Below, in pieces: positions 1 to 6,674 of a DNA stretch of 14,346 nt. The notes beneath the pieces are model-generated. The model searched no databases and had not been told where the DNA came from. It saw nothing but the letters and a program-made list of their open reading frames with translations. Source of the DNA: Oscillospiraceae bacterium. Lineage in GTDB: Bacteria; Bacillota; Clostridia; Oscillospirales; Ruminococcaceae. The stretch is taken from positions 1 through 14,346 of the forward strand of contig JAAVIG010000142.1 of assembly GCA_014796735.1 (NCBI GenBank), given 5' to 3'. A program made the translations under genes and the position numbers. Within the stretch, counting starts at the first letter, position 1. Every line of letters starts with the position of its first letter.

Positions 1-42
1 ATGGTTCTTAAACGATAATTTTAAAAAATTTTAACGAAGCCT

Positions 43-73
43 CAAAAAACAAAAAAGAGGGCAAAATGCCCTC
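43..73 (-). terminator. Rho-independent terminator, leftward
   Basis: Read on the minus strand, a 7-bp stem GAGGGCA / TGCCCTC with a TTT loop (57-73) is followed directly by six T and then more T-rich sequence. It is the first classical terminator downstream of the leftward sigma gene ending at 349, so it may end that transcript after a long 3' UTR. On the plus strand the tail is AAAATTTTT, so weaker rightward termination of a gene outside the window is also possible. Confidence 0.65.
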
Positions 74-80
74 AAAATTT

Positions 81-168
81 TTGACAGCTTCGGTTACGAA
101 CGAAATTCGCTGTAACCGTTTTGAAAACGCGCAAATCCGCTTGCAGTATGCGTTTTCTTAGCTGTTAA
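81..168 (+). other. Possible three-way-junction structured element
   Basis: An outer stem pairs 81-89 with 160-168 (9 bp including one G-U). It encloses two hairpins. Stem B pairs 91-97 with 112-118 (7 bp). Stem C pairs 123-130 with 150-157 (8 bp) and continues after a five-base bulge with 131-134 paired to 141-144. Junction linkers are only 1, 4 and 2 bases. The one non-Watson-Crick pair is G-U on the plus strand and C-A on the minus strand, which slightly favours a plus-strand RNA. I do not recognise a known RNA family. It could be a cruciform DNA element or chance folding. Confidence 0.35.
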
Positions 169-238
169 CCTCGTTTTTTCTGTTTTTTTCGGAATTTCCC
201 GTTTTCGGGTTTTGCGTGTCAAATAACAATTGGTCAAT

Positions 239-321
239 AGTGCTTCGGGTATAATTCACAGTCATCTTGCAGACCCTGTAAAATTTTGTCTGCAAGATGA
301 CTGTGAATTAGTATAAGCACT
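239..321 (-). repeat. Long 3' hairpin element, copy 1
   Basis: A perfect 22-bp inverted repeat (253-274 with 288-309) surrounds a 13-base loop. An outer 7-bp pairing, AGTGCTT (239-245) with AAGCACT (315-321), extends it. On the minus strand the element begins TTATACTAAT 33 bases after the sigma stop codon and ends ACCCGAAGCACT. The same flanks surround a different stem at 10804-10870, so this is a repeat family rather than a single palindrome. No U-tract follows the stem, so it is not a classical terminator. A mobile miniature element, an mRNA-stabilising 3' structure or a protein-binding site are all possible. Confidence 0.75.
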
Positions 322-348
322 TTCGCTTGCACTCGGCAATTCTCAATT

Positions 349-1989
349 TCATTTTTCGTATGACATATAGACCGCAGCTTCGGGTTTTTCAACCCCGTTC
401 AGATACAATCCGTCTTCTCTTGCCATCAATATGATAGCCATAGGCAGATAGTTGCAGCATCTGTCATATCTTTGCCATTTAAGATAAGACTTAACATGAG
501 CGGGTATTTTCATGGGCTTCATAACGGTTAGAAAGACATCGTGAAATTTTTCGGATATTTCGGAACAATATTTTTCCGTTAAATCATAGTGTCTGTCCCT
601 TTCCTTTGATGAAATAACGGGTACTTCGCAGATCAGCTTTCCGCCGGAATCCTTTGACAAAAATCCAATATCGATAAACTTATCGATACTGTCGATACAC
701 CACTTATCCGAGGCGGAAAAGGCATCTTTGTTGTCGGTGTAGATCGAGTAAAGCATTTTAAGCGCGCTTTCCTTGCCCTTCGCGCCGCTCCCGTTTTTGT
801 AAAGCTCATGGGCGTTGCACAGCACGGTATCGTAGTCCGTCAATGACAGGTATTTTGTGTCGAGGAAATCTAAAACGCCGCCGCTCCACTCTCCGTTAAT
901 ACCGTAAGGCAAAAAGCGGGATTTTGAGTTATCGTAATTGTCGGGATAGCGGTTGCCGATAGCGTACCATTTTCCGCCGTTGGGACGTTGGCGATATTCG
1001 GAAAAGGGTTCAAGACCGCCGCAGACCTCGTTTCTTATTTTATCCACCGACCTCTGAACGGTTCTTATTACAAAATGGCTCTCCAATTTTTGCTGCGCCG
1101 ATTTTCTCTGAGCCTTGTAATAATCCTGCTCTCTCAGCTCATTTAAGCCCTTGTCCACTATCTCCCATATCTCTCTGTAATTTTCGTCGGCAACTTTGAG
1201 CTGATCGTCCAAGGTTTCCAGATTGTCCTTTTCGGTATAAATGACGAAATCCGTGTACACCTTATCACCGGTGCGCCCCATAAGCTCTCCCTGTATCAGC
1301 TTTTCAACAATAGGTTCTACATAAGAGGTGGGGATACCGATTGCACCTGCCAGCTCGGGGATAGTTACGGGCTTTTCGTAAGCAAGGATAAGCAGATTCA
1401 TTTTTATTTTGTCGTCGCCAACAAGGGAATATGGCTCGTCATTGAGACCCGATTGTCCCGTCATGCCTACCCAAAGGGTCTCGGGCTGATAGCTTTGCTT
1501 TGTGTAATTTTCCATGTCAAATTCCTTTCCGATATGCTCCCTGCCTGTATAAAGCCTTGATTTTACGGTGTTTACGGGTATATCCAAAGCCTTTGCAATA
1601 TCCTTTACGCTTTCGCCGTTCATATAATGCCTTATAATTACCTCGCGGTAATTTTTTGTCAGCATTGCCACGCAGCGGCGGATTTTTTCCGCGTCCTCGG
1701 TTTTCTCGATATTCTCGAAAATACTATCCTCCGCCGCCTGCTCGCGGACAACGTCTATGCAAACGGTGGGCTTGCGGTATTTTCTGCGCAGATTATCGTA
1801 AAACTTGCGGTTAAGCACGCTTGCAAGCCAGCTTTTGGGATTTTCAACGGTTTTCCCTCCGCTTATGCAGGACAAAGCGGCCAAAAGCGTGTCCTGCACC
1901 AAGTCCTCGGCATCGTTGATATTGCCTGTTTTGTACAAGGCGATATGCAGCAGATAATCGGCATATTCCGTTAAAATTTCATTGTTCAT
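349..1989 (-). CDS. ECF-type sigma factor with long C-terminal extension (copy 1)
   Basis: A 546-residue RNA polymerase sigma-70 family protein. Residues ~5-70 look like region 2 (AEDLVQDTLLAAL, then SWLASVLNRKFYDNLRRKY). Residues ~100-155 are region 4, with the helix-turn-helix ESVKDIAKALDIPVNTVKSR near 126-145. Ordinary ECF factors have about 160-200 residues; the remaining ~390 are an extension that starts with a winged-helix-like stretch (KPVTIPELAGAIGIPTSYVE, ~207-226). ATG at 1989 is chosen because AGGTG sits just upstream. The longer GTG start at 2016 lies about where the transcript should begin from the ECF-type promoter at 2022-2049. No anti-sigma gene is adjacent. Architecture, length and promoter match the gene at 3516-5156. 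The target genes and inducing signal are unknown. Confidence 0.8.
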   Translation of the reverse strand: MNNEILTEYADYLLHIALYKTGNINDAEDLVQDTLLAALSCISGGKTVENPKSWLASVLNRKFYDNLRRKYRKPTVCIDVVREQAAEDSIFENIEKTEDAEKIRRCVAMLTKNYREVIIRHYMNGESVKDIAKALDIPVNTVKSRLYTGREHIGKEFDMENYTKQSYQPETLWVGMTGQSGLNDEPYSLVGDDKIKMNLLILAYEKPVTIPELAGAIGIPTSYVEPIVEKLIQGELMGRTGDKVYTDFVIYTEKDNLETLDDQLKVADENYREIWEIVDKGLNELREQDYYKAQRKSAQQKLESHFVIRTVQRSVDKIRNEVCGGLEPFSEYRQRPNGGKWYAIGNRYPDNYDNSKSRFLPYGINGEWSGGVLDFLDTKYLSLTDYDTVLCNAHELYKNGSGAKGKESALKMLYSIYTDNKDAFSASDKWCIDSIDKFIDIGFLSKDSGGKLICEVPVISSKERDRHYDLTEKYCSEISEKFHDVFLTVMKPMKIPAHVKSYLKWQRYDRCCNYLPMAIILMAREDGLYLNGVEKPEAAVYMSYEK

Positions 1990-2021
1990 CTGAACACCTC
2001 GTTTGAAAGCTTTCACTTATA

Positions 2022-2049
2022 AGTCGCTTGTAAATCGGAAAGGTTTGAC
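2022..2049 (-). promoter_or_regulatory. ECF-type promoter of sigma gene copy 1
   Basis: Reading leftward: GTCAAAC (2049-2043) as -35, a 16-base spacer, then CGACT (2026-2022) as -10. The AAC plus CGAC pattern is typical of ECF sigma promoters such as Bacillus SigX. The second sigma gene has GTCTAAC, again 16 bases, then CGACT. The two also share TTCCGAT in the spacer and AGTGAAAGC just downstream (2017-2009). Agreement between unlinked non-coding sites at fixed spacing supports a shared regulator, most simply the sigma factors themselves. Confidence 0.7.
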
Positions 2050-2135
2050 GGGTTGGAGAAAAAAACGTAAATTTTTTCTGCCGTGGGTGCGATTGCTCCC
2101 CGCCGCTTCGTTGCTTCCGCAAACACTTGGTAAAC

Positions 2136-2164
2136 AAAAAAGCTGCTTCCAAAGAAACAGCTTT
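2136..2164 (-). terminator. Terminator of the rpsF-ssb-rpsR operon
   Basis: About 20 bases past the rpsR stop, the minus strand forms AAAGCTGTTTC / GAAGCAGCTTT, an 11-bp stem with one G-U and a TTTG loop, running into a six-T tract. It separates the ribosomal operon from the downstream sigma gene promoter. Confidence 0.85.
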
Positions 2165-2184
2165 AAATGTTTGCTTAATAAAAA

Positions 2185-2445
2185 TCAGTCGCTTACATAA
2201 GGAATCAAAGCAACCTGTCTTGCTCTCTTGATAGCAACGGTAAGCTCTCTCTGGTGATAAGCGCAGCAGCCTGTTACACGGCGGGGCAGAATCTTTGAAC
2301 GCTCTGTCATGCACTTCTTAAGCTTAGCTACGTCCTTGTAATCGATAAATTCGGCTCTGTCAACACAGAACTGGCAAACCTTTTTTCTTGCACGCTTAAC
2401 GGGACGTGCGCTTTTTTCGTTGTTAACGTCATGCTTTTCAGCCAT
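2185..2445 (-). CDS. rpsR: 30S ribosomal protein S18
   Basis: An 86-residue protein with the S18 core, including FIDYKDVAKLKK, ILPRRVTG and a basic C-terminal helix HQRELTVAIKRARQVALIPY. S18 binds 16S rRNA in the platform of the small subunit as a partner of S6. Five cysteines are present: C24, C27, C45, C60 and C61. A CxxC plus later cysteines is typical of zinc-type (C+) S18 proteins. AGGAGG lies just upstream of the ATG, and the gap to ssb is 27 bases. It is the last gene of the operon, with a terminator shortly after it. Confidence 0.97.
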   Translation of the reverse strand: MAEKHDVNNEKSARPVKRARKKVCQFCVDRAEFIDYKDVAKLKKCMTERSKILPRRVTGCCAYHQRELTVAIKRARQVALIPYVSD

Positions 2446-2472
2446 TGTTATTTCCTCCTATTAAGATTAAGT

Positions 2473-2943
2473 TTAGAACGGGTAGTCGTCATCGGAACCT
2501 GTTTCCACGAAATCGCTCGTGCTTCCCGATGAAATAGCGGGAGCAGCCGCGTTTGCTGCCGTATTGGCAGGAGGCGGAGGATTATATCCGCCGTAATTGT
2601 TGGAGTTTGAATTTGAATTGGTAGCTTTTTCACCTGTGAAATGCGCGGTATTGACAACCAGCTCAACAATATTCTGTGTAGAGCCGTTCTTGTCAATATA
2701 CTGACGGGTTTGCAGCTCGCCCTCTACAAGGATCATTCTGCCCTTTGCAAAGTAGCGGGAAATAAACTCCGCCGTGCTTCTCCAAGCGACAATGTTAAAG
2801 AAATCCGCTTTTCTTTCCTCGCCCTTTATCTGATAAGAGCGATCCACAGCCAAGCGGAACGACAGAACACTTGCGCCGCTGGGAACGGTTTTCAACTCTA
2901 AATCGTTGCAAATGCGACCCATTAAAATTGCCTTGTTATACAT
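2473..2943 (-). CDS. ssb: Single-stranded DNA-binding protein SSB
   Basis: A 156-residue SSB. Residues 1-~105 form the OB-fold, with the typical opening MYNKAILMGRICNDLELK, FNIVAWRSTAEFISRYFAKG, and LVEGELQTRQYIDKNG. A disordered Asn/Gly/Pro/Ala-rich linker follows, and the acidic tip is DDDYPF, the docking peptide for replication and repair partners. It protects single-stranded DNA during replication, repair and recombination. It lies between rpsF (19-base gap) and rpsR, the classical bacterial order, with an AGGAGG site ahead of its ATG. Confidence 0.97.
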   Translation of the reverse strand: MYNKAILMGRICNDLELKTVPSGASVLSFRLAVDRSYQIKGEERKADFFNIVAWRSTAEFISRYFAKGRMILVEGELQTRQYIDKNGSTQNIVELVVNTAHFTGEKATNSNSNSNNYGGYNPPPPANTAANAAAPAISSGSTSDFVETGSDDDYPF

Positions 2944-2962
2944 CTCGCAAGCCTCCTGTTTT

Positions 2963-3256
2963 TTACTTTGCGATCACTACCATGGAACGGAGAACGCCGT
3001 CCGTAATGCTTACAATACGTTCAAACTCTGCGGGGAAATCGGTCTTGCTGCTGAATGTGTATACTACATAGTATCCGTCATTCTCGTAGTTGATAGGGTA
3101 AGCAAGCTTTCTTTTGCCCCAGTCGTCAGTGTTTACAAGCTCACCGTTTGCCTTGATAAGGTCGGTGAACTTGGCAACAAGGTTCTGAACCTGCTCCTCA
3201 CCGTTTTTAAGGGAGAAAACAACCATTGCCTCGTACTTTTCGCCGAGCTTTGCCAT
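2963..3256 (-). CDS. rpsF: 30S ribosomal protein S6
   Basis: A 97-residue S6 protein of normal length. Family signatures visible are YEAMVVFS near the N-terminus, the central DWGKRKLAYPINYENDGYYVVYTF strand region (residues ~44-66), and a C-terminal SITDGVLRSMVV. S6 pairs with S18 on the platform of the 30S subunit. Its start is set by AGGAGG eight bases upstream of the ATG. It is the first gene of the operon, downstream of a perfect sigma-A promoter and a leader of about 85 bases with two hairpins. Confidence 0.96.
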   Translation of the reverse strand: MAKLGEKYEAMVVFSLKNGEEQVQNLVAKFTDLIKANGELVNTDDWGKRKLAYPINYENDGYYVVYTFSSKTDFPAEFERIVSITDGVLRSMVVIAK

Positions 3257-3276
3257 AATAAATACCTCCTTTTAGA

Positions 3277-3340
3277 CTTGTGGCCCACACTTTATAGGGT
3301 GTGTGAGCAAGGATATTTGATTGTGAGTGAACACAATCAA
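3277..3340 (-). promoter_or_regulatory. Structured 5' leader of the rpsF operon
   Basis: The leader starts with a perfect 9-bp hairpin TTGATTGTG / CACAATCAA (3340-3317, loop TTCACT) almost at the expected 5' end. A second fold follows at 3311-3277, in which CTTG pairs with CAAG around an inner CACAC/GTGTG stem with CC/GG-rich bulges. It lies just before the ribosome site. An S6:S18-binding autoregulatory leader is known at this position in many bacteria. The second fold is a candidate, but I cannot see the conserved CCG bulge clearly, so the assignment is tentative. Confidence 0.45.
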
Positions 3341-3348
3341 GCTTTAAT

Positions 3349-3377
3349 ATTATATCAAAGTTGGAAAGGGTTGTCAA
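3349..3377 (-). promoter_or_regulatory. Consensus sigma-A promoter of rpsF operon
   Basis: Reading leftward: TTGACA (3377-3372), a spacer of exactly 17 bases, then TATAAT (3354-3349). Both hexamers match the consensus perfectly, with transcription expected to start near 3342. An AT-rich phased repeat lies immediately upstream, as an UP element might. Confidence 0.93.
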
Positions 3378-3388
3378 GTGTTTATTTG

Positions 3389-3438
3389 CAAATTTGTTTC
3401 AAATTTGTTTCAAATTTGTTTCAATTTGTTTCAATTTA
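3389..3438. repeat. Tandem 11-bp repeat, phased AAATTT
   Basis: Three exact copies of CAAATTTGTTT (3389-3421), then a 10-base copy lacking one A (3422-3431) and a partial copy. It starts 11 bases upstream of the rpsF -35 box. AAATTT blocks about one helical turn apart are expected to bend DNA and could serve as an UP element for alpha-subunit C-terminal domains. Confidence 0.85.
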
Positions 3439-3468
3439 TGTAAAAAAATTACGAGGTTGAATACAAGA

Positions 3469-3500
3469 GGCTGCCGTATTCTGAACCTTTTGCGGCAGCC
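3469..3500 (-). terminator. Probable terminator of sigma gene copy 2
   Basis: Fifteen bases past the leftward stop codon, GGCTGCCG (3500-3493) and CGGCAGCC (3476-3469) form a perfect GC-rich 8-bp stem with a 16-base loop. The tail is TCTTGTATT, only moderately T-rich, so termination may be partial. Confidence 0.55.
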
Positions 3501-3515
3501 CTTTATTATATTTTA

Positions 3516-5156
3516 CTATTTTCTGACCTCTGCCCAGCAGCCCTCTGCTGCCATTCCGTCCTCGGGAGGAGTAAGGATTCCTTTTTTAATAAGCTCCTCC
3601 ACCGTCATATCGATCAGCGGCAAGGCCGCAAGACTGTTAACGTACCTCCATTCACCAAGCAGATAATCGGGAACGGCTTTTTTTATCAGTTTGGCAAGAT
3701 TTTCGGCAGCCTCCTGCGCCTGAGCCTCAAAATAACCTTTTTCAAGCTTTCTGCTTATCTTGAACAGGCGGTCGCTGTCCTTCATATCGCTTATCAGTAT
3801 CTTTGTATAGAGCGTCTCGCCCTCGCGGTAAAGGTATCCGCATTCAACCGCCTTTGCGGCGTGCTCCTTTTCCCCTTCGAGAAGAGAATTTATATCAAGT
3901 CCGTTTATGGCGCGCAATGCGAGCTGAAGCTGTATATCGTTGCCAACATCATGACCGCAGCTGAAATGCTGGTTAATGCGGCTTGTATAAATGTTGACAA
4001 AGTTGACCTGAAAATATCCGCACAGGTTATTTGCGCTGATACCGTCCAAGCCGCCGTCGTAGCTCTTTCCGTTATAAACATAGCCGTATACGGTGAAAGG
4101 ACGGTCGGGCTCATTTTCTTTCGAGAAATATTTTTTCTGTAAAATTCTTGACGTATTTCTTGCAAACGCCTCTATCAATACCTTTATTTGCTGCCAGAGA
4201 ATAAGGTTAATGTCTTTCTTTTTGTTCAGATAAGGGAACGAAAGATACTCGTCCTTTTTCTCCGCGATAAAATCGGAAATTATTTCGCAGACGGTGGGAA
4301 GCTGATCGATATATATCCCCTGAGCCTTTTCTATCTCGTCCTTATCCAGAAGCACAAAATTAAGGGCGTATTTGCCGCTGTCAAGACGACGGAGGAATCC
4401 GTACTTGCCGTTTGCGCCGTTTACAAGTATTTCCAGCTCCTCTTCAACGTACATTGTAGGAACGTTCAGCTCCTCCGATATTTCCGCCGCGCTCATGGGC
4501 TTGTTGTGACAAAGCCACAGGATATGGTTTGAAAACTGCCTTTTGAGTACATCACGCGGATCTCCCCAAAGAGGATTTCCGTCTCCCCAGATAATATAAT
4601 CGATCCTGTCAAGAGCTACGGGTTTATTGTTATCGTATGTTGTCATTGTTTCTACCTCGCTTCTTATTTTCTTTCTTGCCGAAAACAGTCTCTGACGGAC
4701 ATTGACCTCGCTTGTGTTCCGGCGCAGCGCGATCTCGGCCGTGGATAAGCCCTCCAAGTAGAACATTATCATTGCCTCGCGGTATTCCTTGGTCAGAAAG
4801 GCGATTCGGCGGTATACCGCGCCGAGAAGCTCGCTGTCCTGCTCTGCTTCGGCTTTTTCGTCGGTGTTATCGGTAATAAACGGCAGCACGTCCTCGGGGT
4901 TTCCCTCATACTGCATATCCGATTTAATCCTGCGCCTGTCGGAAAAATCGGCATATACGTTTCTTGCCGTTCTCCATATAAAGGGATAGGGTTTTTCGAT
5001 CTCGCCCTCGCCGCCGGCCGCCTTTACCAACGCAAAAACTATGTCGGAGCAAAGCTCCTGCGCCTCATAGCTGTCCCTTGTTCTGGCGTAGCAAAAGCCG
5101 AACAGCTTATCCATAAGCTCGTTGTCCATTATTTTCAGCAGTTCGTTTTTTTTCAT
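3516..5156 (-). CDS. ECF-type sigma factor with long C-terminal extension (copy 2)
   Basis: A 546-residue sigma-70 family protein paralogous to the gene at 349-1989. Residues ~10-80 look like region 2 (DSYEAQELCSDIVFALV, then PFIWRTARNVYADFSDRRR). Residues ~110-170 are region 4, including LTKEYREAMIMFYLEGLSTA and the recognition helix NTSEVNVRQRLFSARKK. The C-terminal ~370 residues begin with a winged-helix-like stretch NKPMSAAEISEELNVPTMYV (218-237), matching the copy-1 stretch, followed by a domain I do not recognise. GGAG eight bases before the ATG supports the start. An ECF-type promoter at 5200-5227 precedes it. No anti-sigma gene is present, so the extension may itself sense a signal or hold the factor inactive (inference). 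Confidence 0.8.
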   Translation of the reverse strand: MKKNELLKIMDNELMDKLFGFCYARTRDSYEAQELCSDIVFALVKAAGGEGEIEKPYPFIWRTARNVYADFSDRRRIKSDMQYEGNPEDVLPFITDNTDEKAEAEQDSELLGAVYRRIAFLTKEYREAMIMFYLEGLSTAEIALRRNTSEVNVRQRLFSARKKIRSEVETMTTYDNNKPVALDRIDYIIWGDGNPLWGDPRDVLKRQFSNHILWLCHNKPMSAAEISEELNVPTMYVEEELEILVNGANGKYGFLRRLDSGKYALNFVLLDKDEIEKAQGIYIDQLPTVCEIISDFIAEKKDEYLSFPYLNKKKDINLILWQQIKVLIEAFARNTSRILQKKYFSKENEPDRPFTVYGYVYNGKSYDGGLDGISANNLCGYFQVNFVNIYTSRINQHFSCGHDVGNDIQLQLALRAINGLDINSLLEGEKEHAAKAVECGYLYREGETLYTKILISDMKDSDRLFKISRKLEKGYFEAQAQEAAENLAKLIKKAVPDYLLGEWRYVNSLAALPLIDMTVEELIKKGILTPPEDGMAAEGCWAEVRK

Positions 5157-5199
5157 GATTGTTTCTCCGTAAGCAGTTGATCAACGCTTTCACTCATAT

Positions 5200-5227
5200 A
5201 GTCGGTGAAAAGATCGGAATGTTAGAC
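5200..5227 (-). promoter_or_regulatory. ECF-type promoter of sigma gene copy 2
   Basis: Reading leftward: GTCTAAC (5227-5221), 16 bases containing TTCCGAT, then CGACT (5204-5200), followed by AGTGAAAGC (5194-5186). This matches the promoter of the other sigma gene at the same spacing. The 5' leader would be about 35 bases. Confidence 0.7.
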
Positions 5228-5304
5228 AGATTTAAAATAATTTTATCAAAAATTTTCCAATATTGCAATAAGCCGTAAATTTTAAGAAAAATTATCTTTC
5301 CCTC

Positions 5305-5333
5305 TTGCATTTCGTTCCGAATTGTGCTATTAT
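5305..5333 (+). promoter_or_regulatory. Sigma-A promoter of the aminotransferase gene
   Basis: TTGCAT (5305-5310), a 17-base spacer, then TATTAT (5328-5333). It faces right and is divergent from the ECF-type promoter about 80 bases to its left. The expected start is near 5340, about 40 bases before the ATG. Confidence 0.7.
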
Positions 5334-5380
5334 TATTTAGTATTTGAAATTTGGACAACAGGAAAGGAGCACAGGAAAAA

Positions 5381-6562
5381 ATGAACGCTTTTTCTTACAG
5401 AATTTCGGGCGTACAGCCGTCGGCGATAAGAGAGATATTGAAATCCACCGCCGATCCGAGCGTTATAAGCTTTGCGGCGGGAAATCCCGCACCCGAAGCC
5501 TTTCCCGTTGACGAGATACGCCGTATCAGCAATGATATTTTGCAGGAGGAGCCGATAGCGGCTTTGCAGTATTCCATCACCGAGGGCTACCCCAAGCTGA
5601 GGGATTGGCTTAAGGAGGATATGGCGAAAAAAGGGAATTTCAGCGAAAACGATGAAGACCTTATAATAACCTGCGGCGCGCAGCAGGCGATAGAGACCTG
5701 CGCAAAGATATTCTGCAACGAGGGCGAGGCGATAATCTGCGAAAATCAATCCTTTATCGGCTCTCTGAACGCCTTTCGTTCCTATAACGCCAAGCTTGTG
5801 GGTGTTGAGACCGACGATGACGGCATGATACCCGAAAAGCTTGAAAAGGCGCTAAAGGACAACCCCCGCACCGCTTTCATCTATACAATACCCAATTTCC
5901 AGAACCCTACGGGAATAACCACCTCTCTTGAACGCCGCAAGGCTATTTTGGAGCTTGCGTATAAATACAACGTGCTTATCGTGGAGGACAATCCCTACGG
6001 CGAGCTTCGCTTTGCGGGAATAGACGTTCCCACGATAAAGTCGATGGACACAAAAGGTCACGTTATCTACGCGGGCAGCTTTTCAAAGGTGCTTTCGCCG
6101 GGGCTTCGCGTGGGATATATGATCGCCGCAAAAAGCATTATAGGAAAGGCGACGGTCGCGCTGCAAACCTCGACGGTACACGCCAATATATGGGCGCAGA
6201 TGGTGGCTTACCGCTTTGTTACCGAGGTGAATTTTGAGGAGCATCTGGAAAAGCTTCGTGAGATATACAAAAGAAAGTGCAGCCTGATGCTGAACAGCCT
6301 GAAATTCAGCATGCCAATGTCTATAGCTTTTACCGAGCCGGAGGGCGGTCTGTTCCTTTGGGGAACACTGCCCCGCGGCGATATGAACGCCTTCTGCAAG
6401 GCCGCTGTGGCGGAAAAGGTGGCCGTAGTTCCGGGCAACGCGTTTCTGATGAACGAAAAGGGCGTGTCCTACAGCTTCAGACTGAATTATTCAACGCCCA
6501 CCGACGAGCAGATAGAAAAGGGCGTTGAGATACTTGCCAAGGTGGCAAAGACGATGTTTTAA
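5381..6562 (+). CDS. PLP-dependent class I/II aminotransferase
   Basis: A 393-residue fold-type I aminotransferase. Visible landmarks: FAAGNPAPEAFP near residue 31, TCGAQQAI (98-105), the PNFQNPTG block (171-178), VEDNPYGELR (201-210) with the cofactor-nitrogen aspartate D203, the Schiff-base lysine K236 in GSFSKVLSPG, and R243 in GLRVGY for the phosphate. A C-terminal SFRLNYS arginine should bind the substrate carboxylate. The sequence resembles the 2-aminoadipate / kynurenine / aromatic aminotransferase group (LysN, MocR-type catalytic domain without the DNA-binding part). The substrate is not determined. ATG 5381 is preferred, with AAGGAG upstream; a TTG at 5351 would add 10 residues that look non-native. 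trpS follows 112 bases later. Confidence 0.88.
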   Translation: MNAFSYRISGVQPSAIREILKSTADPSVISFAAGNPAPEAFPVDEIRRISNDILQEEPIAALQYSITEGYPKLRDWLKEDMAKKGNFSENDEDLIITCGAQQAIETCAKIFCNEGEAIICENQSFIGSLNAFRSYNAKLVGVETDDDGMIPEKLEKALKDNPRTAFIYTIPNFQNPTGITTSLERRKAILELAYKYNVLIVEDNPYGELRFAGIDVPTIKSMDTKGHVIYAGSFSKVLSPGLRVGYMIAAKSIIGKATVALQTSTVHANIWAQMVAYRFVTEVNFEEHLEKLREIYKRKCSLMLNSLKFSMPMSIAFTEPEGGLFLWGTLPRGDMNAFCKAAVAEKVAVVPGNAFLMNEKGVSYSFRLNYSTPTDEQIEKGVEILAKVAKTMF

Positions 6563-6623
6563 AATATAAATAATCATACGAAAAGGTGCAGAAATGTAAT
6601 ACGCAAAAATTTTACCGACCCCC

Positions 6624-6644
6624 GACAGTGCCGTTACCGCTGTC
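6624..6644 (+). terminator. Weak hairpin between aminotransferase and trpS
   Basis: GACAGTG / CGCTGTC forms a 7-bp stem with one G-T pair and a 7-base loop, followed by GTTATTATAA rather than a clean T-run. It may be a weak terminator or part of the trpS leader. I see no T-box features (no specifier-loop scaffold, no TGGNACC box) in the 112-base gap. Confidence 0.3.
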
Positions 6645-6674
6645 GTTATTATAAATCAGTAAAGGAAAAGCATA

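Larger units (their letters stand above)
1..348. other. Gene-free, structure-rich intergenic region
   Basis: No credible coding frame lies here. It is the 3' side of the leftward sigma gene that ends at 349. Reading leftward from that gene it holds a long hairpin (239-321), a T-rich stretch around 173-190, a possible three-way junction (81-168) and a terminator-like hairpin with a U-tract (43-73). A small CCCG-TTTT-CGGG hairpin near 198-209 is also visible. These parts are listed separately where they can be supported. Confidence 0.7.

Noticed and set aside
253..309. Integron attC site or classical terminator
   Set aside because: The stem is perfect without the unpaired bases and RYYYAAC-type ends of attC, and no U-tract follows on either strand.
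2009..2016. GTG at 2016 as start of the first sigma gene
   Set aside because: It falls about where the transcript should start and has no ribosome site; ATG 1989 has AGGTG upstream and gives the same length as the paralogue.
1979..2314. 111-codon leftward frame between rpsR and the first sigma gene
   Set aside because: It overlaps rpsR out of frame and crosses the operon terminator and sigma promoter; the protein has no recognisable character.
3389..3438. CRISPR-like array
   Set aside because: Units are contiguous 10-11 bp repeats with no spacers and no cas genes nearby.
2906..3460. 184-codon rightward frame over rpsF and its promoter
   Set aside because: It is antisense to rpsF, its promoter and the tandem repeats; the repeats supply its repetitive C-terminus.
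6563..6674. T-box leader before trpS
   Set aside because: Only 112 bases, no TGGNACC antiterminator bulge sequence, and only one weak hairpin.
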